Shown here: piece by piece, positions 44,095 to 55,500 of the stretch
Numbering within the stretch: the stretch's first letter is position 1
Layout of the letters: every line of letters begins with the position of its first letter
Assembly (NCBI RefSeq): GCF_902150065.1
Contig: NC_044002.1
Coordinates: 22,583,900 to 22,647,899 of the forward strand
Direction of reading: 5' to 3'
DNA length: 64,000 nt
Source: Myripristis murdjan
Taxonomy: Eukaryota > Chordata > Actinopteri > Holocentriformes > Holocentridae
Translations under genes and position numbers: made by a program
Notes under the pieces: generated by a model
Databases searched by the model: none
Seen by the model: only the letters and a program-made list of their open reading frames with translations
Told to the model about the DNA's origin: nothing

Positions 44095-47000
44095 ATGAAG
44101 AGAGGCAAGAATGCAGAGGAGGCGGCCGCAGATGGCGACAACGACAACGGCACTGGTAAAACAGCACACACTCCTCTATGCATTTAAATACCACTATTGC
44201 AGATAAATTCATCATGTACACTTGCATATCCTCTCGCATATTAAAGTCCTTTTCACACACAAAAAGTGCAGAGGACATGTCTCAGGCGAAGTTTAGTCAC
44301 TTACCCCAGGGTATCTGCAGGGTCTTGAAAAGTATTAAAAGGGGATAAATCAGTTTTGGGAAAATTAAGACCCCAAAAAGTATTAAAAAGTATTATCACA
44401 ACTTCATAAAGTCTTAAATTTTGAAAGTATTTTTTCTGAATTAGCTGTCCAAGAGTCCCAAAAACATTGTAAAACGGTGTGAATTTATTCATTTTTATTA
44501 AAAAACAAAGATGAACAGGTACATAAAAAACTAGGCTATTGTGGGTGCGTTGGTAAATTGTCTCTGAGAGCGCCAGAGCGAGCGAGCGGGCGGGTGGAAA
44601 TTCAGAAGCACAAAGTACGCTCTGTTGTATCATAGTGGTCTATAGTCTTTATCACAAACATTAATATTAAGTTAAAAATATCACTGATGGAAATGGTTAC
44701 AGCTTGAAGTGGCGGTGAGGTATTAAAAAATATTGAGAAGGTCTTGAAAAAGTCTTAAAAAGGTATTAAAATTAACTTCAGGATTCCTGCATATACCCTG
44801 TACCCCTTGAAAATGGAAAAGCCCTGATTTTCCAAGACTTGGTTTTTGTTTTCAGGAGTCAAGTGTCTTTGATTTTTTTTTTTTTTTTTTTTTTTTGAAT
44901 GCTTGTCATTTAGTAGATGCTCTTACACACTCAGAGCCACCCGGCTCATGTCTGACTCGCCGCAGTGACTTTTTAATCTCACCTCGCAGCCCCTGCAAAG
45001 AAAGGGAAGAAGGCCAAGGAGCCCGAGGCCCCGATCATGTACGAAGACCCTCCCGACAAACTGACCAGCAAAGACGGACGCAGCGCCAACATGAAGATCA
45101 CCTCCTGGAACGTGGACGGGCTGCGGGCCTGGGTGAAAAAGAACGGCCTGGATGTGAGTTGACGTGAACCTCACAAGCCAAAGCAACAGAAAAGAGTGTT
45201 TACACATCGTTTTTGGCTGAGATAAATCTATATCACCTACTGTCAGTTATGAAAAATGCATAAATCAATGCTTTTCAGGAGGTGTAAAAGAGTTTTATTA
45301 CTAGCTATGAGAGATTCTGCTGTGTTGGAGAAATGACAAGAAAAAAAAGCATAATCTCCTCTTCCTCCAGCATGCCTAATTTCTCAACAGCAGCATAGTG
45401 TTCAACAAGATTGGTGTGTAAGAGATGATAATGCTACCATCTTTTATTTCAAGGTTAATTTTATTATTTGATTATTTCAGTTGATGTTAAATGAGGGATA
45501 CCGGGCCATTTTGTCCCGGCTACGTCTTTCAGTTCGTGAGAGTTATTCTAAAATCTAAAATCCTATAAAATGTTAAGTCAGTATTTTTCCATTCTTCTGT
45601 TGTAACTCCTTCCAAATGTCGTCTTGTCCCTTGTAGCCAAACACTCGTAGTTAATGAAACTGTACATTGGACTTGGAAGTTTTATTCATCTATTTATCAG
45701 TCGAAGCCTAACACCTATAACTTGTTGTGCGTCCTGTGTTTCTCCCCTCCAGTGGGTGCGTGAGGAGGCTCCGGACGTTTTGTGCCTGCAGGAGACCAAA
45801 TGCGCAGAGAAGGCTCTCCCCGCCGATATCACCTCCATGGCCGAGTATCCACACAAGTACTGGTCCGGCTCCGAGGACAAGGAGGGCTACAGCGGCGTGG
45901 CCATGCTCTGCAAGACCGAGCCCGTCAAAGTGACCTACGGCATCGGTGAGTGGACAGACAAGCCCACAGCCAGCGGGGTTTACAGTTAACTCTGCGTTTT
46001 TTCATGGTTTTATGTGCAGCTATCCAAAAAAAAAAAAAAAGAAAAAAAAAAGTAGTTTTAAGTTCATTTCCAGGACTTGAAAATTGTACAAAAATAACAA
46101 AAGTTTGATAAAATATTGTTCTGTGTCGGGGGCAATATGGCCCAGCTGCCAGTCATAGTACCCATCTTCTATCAGTAATTTCATAGAGAAGCCAAAAACT
46201 AACAGAAAAGCAGGGCTGGGAAATACAGCAATAAAAGATATCATCTGGGATTTTGTATATCTCTAATCGTCACATGGCATATGTGTTGTCATTAGTTCTT
46301 CTTTTAGTACGTATTTATGTATTTATTTATTTTTTCCCATAGCCTGTGTGTGTCTTTAATGCAACATGGTGGGAACTCCCAAAATTTCGTTGTGCAATAC
46401 GTGTACAATGACAATAAAGGCTATTTCTATTTCTATTTCTATGAATTAAAAGGGCTTTATAACAGTTAAGGGAAGCAATTTTCTGAACTTACTAGACTGT
46501 TCTAGTTTTTCTCTCATTTGTCTCAACCTGTGAAAACACCAGTACTCACCCCCCACAATATCCTTGCAGTATCGATATCGAGGTATTCACTCAAACATAT
46601 TGTGGTATTTTATTTTCTCCATATCGCCTGTAGGGCTGGGCAAGCCAGTTCATTTTGATTGAATACTTCTATCGATACTGTCACAATATTGTTTCTTGAT
46701 GGCTACTGGTGCCTTCATGGTTCACAAAATTTACACATATTTTTCATAATCATTAGTAAAGACCAAGCAGGTAGAGACAGTCATACAACAGCTTAAACAG
46801 TTCAGTTGCTTCCCTTTGCTGTAATGCAGCCTATAAAGACTTAATGCCACATCACATTACAATATGTAAAAACCCAGATTATGTATAGTCTCCTATCATG
46901 ATGTCTACATATTCATCCAGCCATCCAAAACAGAGACCAAGCTGTAGTAAGCGCATGCAGTTTGAAGCTGAAAAGTGTTCAAACTGGTACTGAAGTCTCC

Positions 47001-47531
47001 TCCGCTGATCCTCCAGGTAAGGAGGAGCACGACAAAGAGGGCCGCGTCATCACCGCCGAGTTCCCCTCCTTCTTCCTGGTGACGGCCTACGTGCCCAACG
47101 CCGGCCGCGGCCTCGTGCGGCTCGATTACCGCAAGACCTGGGACGTGGACTTCCGCGCGTACCTGAGCGGCCTGGACAAGCAGAAGCCCCTGGTGCTGTG
47201 CGGCGACCTGAACGTGGCGCACGAGGAGATCGACCTGAAGAACCCCAAGGGCAACAAGAAGAACGCCGGCTTCACGCCCGACGAGCGCGAGGGCTTCAGC
47301 CAGCTGCTGGCGGCCGGGTTCACCGACAGCTTCCGCGAGCTCTACCCCGAGCAGGCCTACGCCTACACCTTCTGGACCTACATGATGAACGCGCGCGCCA
47401 AGAACGTGGGCTGGCGGCTCGACTACTTCCTGCTGTCGTCGGCGCTGGTGCCGGGCCTGTGCGACAGCAAGATCCGCAACAAGGCCATGGGAAGCGACCA
47501 CTGCCCCATCACTCTGCACATCACGGTGTAG
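44095..47531 (+). CDS. apex1: Apurinic/apyrimidinic endodeoxyribonuclease 1 (APEX1/Ref-1)
   Basis: Four coding exons: 44095-44155, 44990-45153, 45753-45945, 47017-47531; 310 residues (human 318). It cuts DNA 5' to abasic sites in base-excision repair, in the nucleus. Residues 1-50 are a Lys-rich, probably disordered tail with a likely nuclear signal ([10 protein letters not shown]). The exonuclease III/EEP fold follows. Active-site residues visible: Asn61, Glu89 (LCLQETKC), Tyr164, Asp203 and Asn205 ([11 protein letters not shown]), Asp275 (WRLDYFLLS) and Asp300-His301 (SDHCPITL). Residue 58, which aligns with the mammalian redox cysteine Cys65, is Thr ([11 protein letters not shown]), as I recall for zebrafish; repair should be intact but the Cys65-type redox function is not expected. 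The start is the first [13 protein letters not shown], like human MPKRGKKGA. A non-coding first exon probably lies upstream. Confidence 0.97.
44307..44800. mobile_element. CAGGGTATCTGCAGG-ended MITE in APEX1 intron 1
   Basis: The left end CAGGGTATCTGCAGGGTCTT and the right end ATTCCTGCATATACCCTG are inverted. AAAAAGTATTAAAA words recur near both ends. This is a known kind of fish element with CAGGG ends (hAT-like); no coding content remains. Confidence 0.65.
46212..46900. mobile_element. GGGCTGGG...GATAT-type repeats in APEX1 intron 3
   Basis: One element runs from AGCAGGGCTGGGAAATAC to about 46630 (CTCCATATCGCCTG) and is interrupted by a LINE-like tail near 46330-46440 (ACAATGACAATAAAGGC followed by TTTCTA repeats). 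A second one starts at 46632 with TAGGGCTGGGCAAGCC. Both belong to the same broad family as 7932 and 40280. Confidence 0.5.
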
Positions 47532-47567
47532 GTCACCGTCCCGAGTCTGTCTGCTGCAGGGGGTCAC

Positions 47568-48136
47568 GACAGGGACGGGACGATATTTGTCTGAACGTAC
47601 GATTCGATACAACTATAATAAGATACAATTATAAAAGTCCCAACACCAAAAATAACTGCCAAATTATGGTTAAATTGAAGGCCTAAATTTACCTTGCAAC
47701 TGGATTGGCTTGCTAAAATTTAAACAACTTTTAAACATCATCATTCCATGCCATATTGTTAAATTTCCACGGGCGAACCGTCTCATTTTAGATTGAAGCA
47801 GATCAAAGTGTAGCTCATGCCGTGCCTCAATGCGTTCCTCCTCCATCGCGTGGAAAATTCCCTGACCTCTCCGTGTCTAAGATGTTTAATTTCCATGACC
47901 TGTATGAACACAAGTTTCTCTTCTGGTCCTCGACCAAACTTTAAACAGACTTGCGATGCAGCGTTTTTATTGTTAACGCTTATATTTCTGTTTTGCCGTG
48001 ACTTCTCCCAAGAATTCACAAAATTCCCCAATTCGCTGTAACCGGAAACATGTATTCCACGACCTGCAGGAACACTGACTGTTATTTTTTTTGCGTTGTG
48101 ATTCGCTGAATTTTGACGTATCGTCCCGTCCCTGTC
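47568..48136. mobile_element. MITE with exact 18 bp inverted ends in the APEX1 3'UTR
   Basis: GACAGGGACGGGACGATA at the left is an exact inverted repeat of TATCGTCCCGTCCCTGTC at the right. It starts 36 bp after the APEX1 stop codon. The CAGGG start is hAT-like, but I see no clear 8 bp duplication. No transposase frame. Confidence 0.75.
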
Positions 48137-49545
48137 ATCTGACCATCGAGGGCCACGCGTTAAGCAGCTTTTCATTAAAATGCAAACCCCACAGCAGCTG
48201 ATTTCACTGATTTAACCTTCAACCAGTGGCGATGAAATTACCAGTAAAATCAGTTGTCATGTTTGGTTTGGATTTTTTTTTTTTAAACCTGCATGCACGT
48301 GGTTCTGCGGCACTGTCTTCCCTCGGTTCTTGACACTGTCATTTCCTGACTCACTGAAACTACTCTGTATGCCGATGTGCGCTTCCCAGCGGCGACGCAT
48401 CCGTTCCTCACGTTTGCTGAAGTTTCTCCGGGTGAATCCCGCCCCTCCAAAAAGTTCATCGTTCCGGTAGATTCAGGAATAATAATAACAACAACAACAG
48501 GTAGCAACACGACTGTATCATACTTTATCTTCACCCAAATTTCCCGATGGCTGTATTGTAAACCAGATGTAACACTACACTCTCAAAGACGTCTAAGCTG
48601 ATTTTCATTTCGACTTGAGACCGGTTCTCTCACGTCAAAGCTCTCAATGGAAACTGTAACCCATTAACTCCTGCCACAGTAAGCACCAGGTCAGAGTGGA
48701 TAAAGAAAACAGTATTTTGTATCATTTTATGCCTTTTTTGTTTGTTTTTGTTTTTTTTTTCCTCAACCAGTTATATATTTTCTGTTGTAAAACATGCCCA
48801 CACGTCTCAATAAAGACTGGATTTGTATACTGCCTGTTCCCTTGTCACTCTTTGAGGGGTTTGAGGTTGGTCTTAGCTTTTTGAAAGGCAACACCGAGTT
48901 TGATCACAATGTGTTTTGGGGGAAAAAAAAAAAAAAAAAAAAGCATTTGTTCCTGTACGCTTTAATTGCAGCACAACAGAGAAAGACGATGCCCATTCCC
49001 TCCATGAAACGGTTCCTGCTAGACGGGATAGTTTCAACACTAGATGTGCAGGTTAGCAGTAGATACACGGTGCTGAAAGGACCTTACAAGTGATTTTGAA
49101 TGTTTGGCCCTTTCACTATAATTTAGCCACATTTGGTGGTACTAAAAATTGAATCGAAATCCATCCATGTAGAAAACATCCGCCTTTTAATGTTTTGCTT
49201 TTTCCAACACACTCGTCAGCATTCATACACCACATTAGCAATGATTCATGATTCAACGTTTCAAGGGGGACTATTTTTCGCCAGATGGTATTGGAGTTGT
49301 AAAATTGGACTGCTTTTGAGAAAAGATCAGCAGAAACATGATTTTTTTCCCCTACATTTGTATATATTATGCTAAACATGCAGAATCACTGGTATTGTCC
49401 TAATTGGAGTTCAACTTTAAGGAGTAATTCTTAAACAAGACACCAAAATCTGATCTTACCACAGTGTTTCTATCATCTGTAATCTGGTGCTTTAAAATTT
49501 TTAATCTAATAACCACCACGTAACTAAGCTGCGGCTTTGCTTCGT
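48137..49545. other. APEX1 3'UTR and convergent intergenic gap
   Basis: It contains the rest of the APEX1 3'UTR, with AATAAA at 48809-48814 (CTCAATAAAGACTGG) as the likely poly(A) signal, and the 3' flank of the convergent zinc-finger gene 2. No extra gene is seen; A and T tracts lie at 48268-48284 and 48922-48942. Confidence 0.5.
48809..48814 (+). terminator. Likely APEX1 poly(A) signal
   Basis: A canonical AATAAA, with T- and GT-rich sequence about 20-60 bp further on (TTTGTATACTGCCTG). It implies a 3'UTR of about 1.3 kb, of which 569 bp is transposon. Confidence 0.6.
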
Positions 49546-52500
49546 CTATGTAAACTTGACGCTGTGTGTCCGTTGGTGCACTTTGAGGTGGTACGACTGC
49601 TTGAATCCCTTCCCGCACTCGACACAGAGGTACGGTTTCTCGCCCGTGTGCGTTCGCTGGTGTCTCTTCAGACGGTTGGCGCTCAGGAAGCTCTTGTCGC
49701 ACTCGCCGCAGGAGTACGGCCGCACGCCGGTGTGGTAGCGCAGGTGAATGGTCAGGTAGCAGGACTGCGTGAACTTCTTCTCGCAGTGGGGGCACTGGAA
49801 GGGCTTGTGTCCCGTGTGGAAACGCTCGTGCTTGAGGAGCTCGGCGTGGGAGAAGAAGCCCTTCCCGCAGTCGGAGCAGAGGAAGGGCCTCTCGCCCGAG
49901 TGCGTCAGCTCGTGTCTGATCAGAGTGGCCTTGTAGACGAAGCTCTTGTCGCACTGGGAGCAGCTGAACACGTTCTCCCTGGTGTGGCAGCGCTCGTGCT
50001 TCTTCATGTTGCGCTCCCTTTTGAAGCTCTTTCCGCAGAAGGAGCACATGAAGGGCATCTCTGACGAGTGGATCTTCATGTGGCTCAGCAGGCCGCCCTT
50101 GTACAGGAAGCCCTTGCCGCACTGCGCGCACTGGTGCGGCCGCTCCTTCTGGTGGATGCGTTGGTGTGCTGTGAGCGCGGCCTTGTAGGCGAAGGTCTTC
50201 CCGCAGCTGCAGGTGTGCAGTCTCTCCTCCTGGTGGGTCTGCAGGTGTCTGTTGAGGTAGCTGGCGCAGCTGAAGCCCAGGTCGCAGTGCGGACATTTGT
50301 ACGGACGCTCCATCTTGTCGGCGTCCTCCCCGTGCGTCTTGAGGTGCCGCACCAGCGCGGACTTCCACGCAAAGGCCCGTCCGCACCGGGAGCACAGGTA
50401 CTCGCCGTTCTCCATGTGGGTGCTCTTGTGTTCCCTGTGGGTGGCGAGGGACTTGAAGAGCTCCCCGCAGATCAGGCACTCGTACTTGCGGCCGTCCTTG
50501 TGCGTCTGCTTGTGCCTCTCCAGCGACTGCTTGAAGGAGAAGCGGCGGCCGCACTGAGCGCAGAGGTACGGCTGCTCGCCCGTGTGGATCCGCCGGTGGG
50601 CTTTCAGTAAAGACTGGAACTTGAAGGTCTTTTCACAGTCCGGACAGCCGAAGCGTCCGTCCTCGTCTGCAGCGGGCTGGAGGCACAACTTGTCGTCCTC
50701 AGCCTCGTCAGAGTGAACCTTTTCGATGTGCTGCTGGACCTGCACCTCATCCACGTGACTGAAGGAGCACTTGGGACAGGAGAAAGTAGGCGATGACCCA
50801 TCTGCCACAGAACCTTCAGAGGAAACGACACCGTGGGTTTTAGTTTGTTGGCAGGGAAAAAACTCTGGAGAAGTGATTTATGTTTTAAAGATGAGATAAA
50901 ATAAGAGAACATTTTTTAAAAACAATACGAAACGCCAAGACACAAGAGGACAAGATGATCTCAGAACTTAGCTGACAACAGCAGCCTCATGGTGGAAAAT
51001 ACTAGAAAATCCATAAATTGATGAGACAAAATAAAATATATCTTATGCAGGATATGAAGTGGTGGTTAGAAGTCATATTAAAATAAGTTTGCATTGCATT
51101 TTCAGAACATGAATCAATCATTATCATTAATCAAATCTTTTCTCCTTCTTTAGAGTGGATTTCCACCTTCTTATTTAAAATAAAATAATATTTAATAACT
51201 GAAAATTAAATTTAAAAAAATGCTCATTTTGACTGGGTAGCTGTCAAAAGTCGCTAATCAACTATGACACAAAAACTGTAGCCTAATTAAATATATAAAA
51301 TCAGGAATACAGACAAGCATTTGGTTTGATTACTGCTGACAGGTACAACAATAATGCCAGTTTTTACTAAAAGTTCACTGAGCTGTGGTGCCACTTGAGC
51401 AAAGTTTCCCTCACAGATAAAAAAATACATACATCAGAAAATTCATTATCTGATCATGTTGTTCAATCCGCCAAAAAAAATTCAATTGATGCGTCAACGT
51501 ATTAAGATATAACATTACAAAACAAAAGCCACAGTTAAACTGCAACACTCTACTAAAAGTGATCCTGTAAGGGCCTCAGAGCGTCCAGAGTCTACATCAG
51601 CATTAAATGTTGAAAACAGTCATCTTGTATAAGTTAATGAGGTATTTATCCAGCAAACTGACCTTCATCACCTTGCTTTGCTGAGACCACGGGTGACCCG
51701 TACGAGTGTTCTGCACTGTTAGAGAGAAAATTGAATCAAATTAAATGAGATCAAATTAACAATTAGCATGTCTGCTGCCTCATGTCACCAGGACATACAT
51801 AATGCTGGGTGATAATTCAATATTGGAGTTCAACATCTTACATTAGAATCATATGGTGACAATAAGGTGATTTTGAGCTGGTGGTGGTGAGACAAAAAAT
51901 CTTGATGTGAATTCAATCAACTGATAAATGTAGAACAGGGATTCCAAATACCTGAACCTGGGGGCCACTTTAGGAAAATGGCAAGGGCCCAGGGGCCAGT
52001 TGATAAAATGACAACATTAATGATACTTGATTACTTCTCTCTTTCATTTGTTTTATTTTCACCAAACGTATCAAAAGGTAAGTGCAATGATGGTCTTTTA
52101 TGGCTCGGCTTTTCATTTCTATTATGTCCACGACACCGTTTGTAATCAAATGAATTTGCCACATTTTTCCTCAATATTGAATTGAATAATTCTGTAAGTG
52201 CAATTTGCACATTCAACACAAACAACTTTTTACATGAACAACAAATGTACATGAATCGCTAAAATAATTAATTCATTAAATAATTAGAATTAATGATAAG
52301 ATAATATCATTATTACAATTAAAAAAAATACATTTTTTTTTTTCTATTATTATTTTGTATTTTATTTTTGTATTTTTATTTTTTATTTATTTATTTTTTT
52401 TTTTGATTGATTGCTTGGGGGGCCAGTCAAAATTGGTTCACGGGCCGGAAGTGGCCCACAAGCCGGACTTTGAGTATCCCTGATGTTGAATATCCACATG

Positions 52501-55500
52501 ACAGCATGCTGCTCCAAAACATTTATTGTGAATAGCACATATGTTTTAACCTCAGTTGGTAGCAGCAGCATGCTGTTGGGTGGATATTTTACATCTGATT
52601 AGTTAATATTTATTTCATCCTGCACCAGCACCACGTTGGATGCGCACGTTTCTTCTAAGAATGAAATCAGTGGTTACACAATAATGACATGAAATCACAG
52701 TCAACTCTGACAGGTGTTTTTACCTGTTGAAAGGCAGCGGCTTCACAGCTGTAGGCTTCACCATGGCCGCCGGCCTCGTTGTGGCAGCTGAAAATTTCCC
52801 AATGCGCTTTTGCAAATTTATCACCTGGATCTTCATGGTGGGTTTGCGTTTGCGCCCGCTGGTGCGAACCTTAACCGAAGGAACCATCTCGACTGCAGGT
52901 TCCGGGACCTCGGCTCCGGGCTCAGAGGTGGGCTGGTCTCCATTCTGACCCTCTGCTTCCTCTGAGTTGCCGTTTTCTCCATCCCCCACTTTCATTTTGC
53001 TGTCCAATTTAGGAACCTCCGCCTCTCTGACTTCTTCTTCACTCGTGACGACCACCTGCTCAGCCTTGGCGCTGGTCGCAGGTTTTGAGGCGTCATCATC
53101 TGTGTGGGTCTTCATGTGTCTCACAAGCGCCAGCTCCCAGTTGAACCTCTTGTTGCACCGCAGGCAGGTGTACGCGCCGTCCTCCATGTGCTTTTGTTTG
53201 TGCTCCGTTCGGGCGGACAGAGACTGGAAGGTTTCGCCACAGATGCTGCAGTCGAATTTTTTCGCGGTCTTGTGCGTGTGTCTGTGCCTGTCCAGGGACT
53301 GTCTGAAAGAGAAGCAGCGGCCACACTCGCCGCAGCGGTGCGGGCGCTCGCCGGTGTGGATGACCCTGTGGGCGATCAGCGAAGACGCAAACTTAAATCT
53401 CTTCTTGCAGGCGAAGCAGACGTGAGGTCCGGAGGAGGCTTTGTGTTGGGATGCTGCCGAGTCTTCCTCAGTTCCTTCTGCGTCTATTAGGTTTGTCAGA
53501 CCGCTCTCGGTCTGTTCTAGAGTCACTTCATCGCCTGCTTCAGCCCTCATTTCCTCTACAGCCTCTTCAGGAATGATTACCATCTGCTCTTCAGCCACAA
53601 CGCTGACGTCCGTCCCTTCAAAGCAGCTTTCTCCCATCACCACCTCCATGTTCGCACTTGTGCCCAGTTCAACCTCTGCGTAATCCGTCACCGTGATGAT
53701 TTCCACCGCTACGTCGTCCACGAATGATACAGTGTGCAGGTCATCTCCGAGGCCTTGCAGTGGATCTGATTGGCTGTCTGCGTTGGTTTCCTCTGTGGTT
53801 TTTGCCCTCCTACTGGGGGGAACCGCAGACAGGGAAGAAAGGATGCCTTCGCCCATAGCAGAAGGGGGAACTACATGTAAAAAAGAGACAATCAAAGACA
53901 TCAAGAGTTGTCACAGACTTCCAGCACTAACAGTGAAACAGTGATCGGTGCATGCAACGCACCGTGTTGCTCCAAATGCCCCAGGTGTTTGTGGTGCTGA
54001 AGCAAGTTCCTCAGGTTTGTGGGTTCACTGACTGAAAGCACACAATCCTCCAAGAGTGAACAAGCAGCTCCAAGCCATGACACGGTCTGTGGGAGATTCA
54101 TAATATAATAAGGCAATGCTAAAAAAAAAAAGATGAATTTCAAAAAAGGATCCCAAGGCAGCAGATTTTCAGATTGCATGCCCATTCACCGAAACACATT
54201 ATAGGTCAACAAATGCCTGTTTTCTTGCAATAACATTAATAATACATAAAATTTCATGCAAGTGTCCATTTTGCTATAACACAATTGTGGTTCAACCTGA
54301 ACCCACTTCAGAAACTCAATCTCTGTCAACAGAAAAGTGAAAGAGAAAGACGTCACAGCTGCTTTGCAACAAAGATGGAGAGAAAAAAAAAATCTTGCAG
54401 ATCCCCACTTTACATGCCTGCATGTTCTTTTAAATTCAATTCTAACTCAGACAACAAAGGAGCTACGACATGAAGTAGTGCGATACCCACCGAGGCGCTC
54501 TCTGAAAGTTTGTCTAAATGAAGTAACGACGTCACTCACCTGCTCGAGATCAGGAACCGGCAGCAGTTGAGCGAGGCGACAGACAAATTCCCAAAACAGA
54601 GTCTGCAAGTCACTGTCATACTGTGGCCCGTACTCGACAGGGAAGACCTCCTTGGAAGACAAAAACAAACGGTGAGAAAAACTCTGCAAGGGAGTTACAT
54701 AAATACAAGATCAAGAATCACGAAAAGAGACATTCTGGAGCAGTAAATTTAGTGTGAAGTACCAATTTAGATCTAGAGAAGAGTGAACGTGCACAGAGAG
54801 AAGCATGGATACAGATGTCGTCACATCTAGGACTTAGAAAATGAGAGATGCAAACATGTATGCCATCCTTCACTCTCTAGTTTTCACATCTTTTAAGCAA
54901 ATTCATGCTGGAAAGTCATTTCTACCACGACAGCGCCGACTGAATATGAGGATCTGCACAAAATCCAACCGCATTATAAATATGCGCCATAAACATTACC
55001 GGTGAAAATACTCATGTAACTACAAGACATGAGTGGTATTTATTTGCGCTCTGCAGAAAAATCCATGCACTCACCAAAAAAAAGTTTTCTCTCTCTTCGG
55101 GGTCTTTGAGCAGCGTCTGGATCAGCTCAAGGAAATGAGCCTCCACTTGTAGCTCATTTATCTGCAATACGGGCAAAAACAACATACTGGATATTAGGGC
55201 TGAAAGACACATCATTGTATAGATATGAAAATGTGTGATATTAATATCTCAAAAGGAAATGATTATGACTTTATCACATTTAGGGTGAAGGTTGGCCTAA
55301 GACACTGATCAGTCTGTTCTAATCAATAAAATACCTTGTGAAGTTTCTGCATCCATTTGGTATTAATATGCTGTTTTTAGAAGAATGATGCATTTTCACT
55401 GATCCTACAGTTAAAAGTGTGAACCCACAGTCTAATCGTACTTTATATCACTAGAGATATTTGGCATAAATATCAAGGTATATAATTTTGTCCACATTGT

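Noticed and set aside
46905-47612. 235-codon antisense frame over the last APEX1 exon
   Set aside because: The plus-strand frame is unmistakable APEX1; the antisense frame follows from high third-position GC.
52720-53904. Treating the gene 2 exon 7 frame as a separate single-exon gene
   Set aside because: It lacks its own promoter and start context, has good splice sites at both ends and joins in phase to both neighbours; the stop at its end arises from the intron donor.
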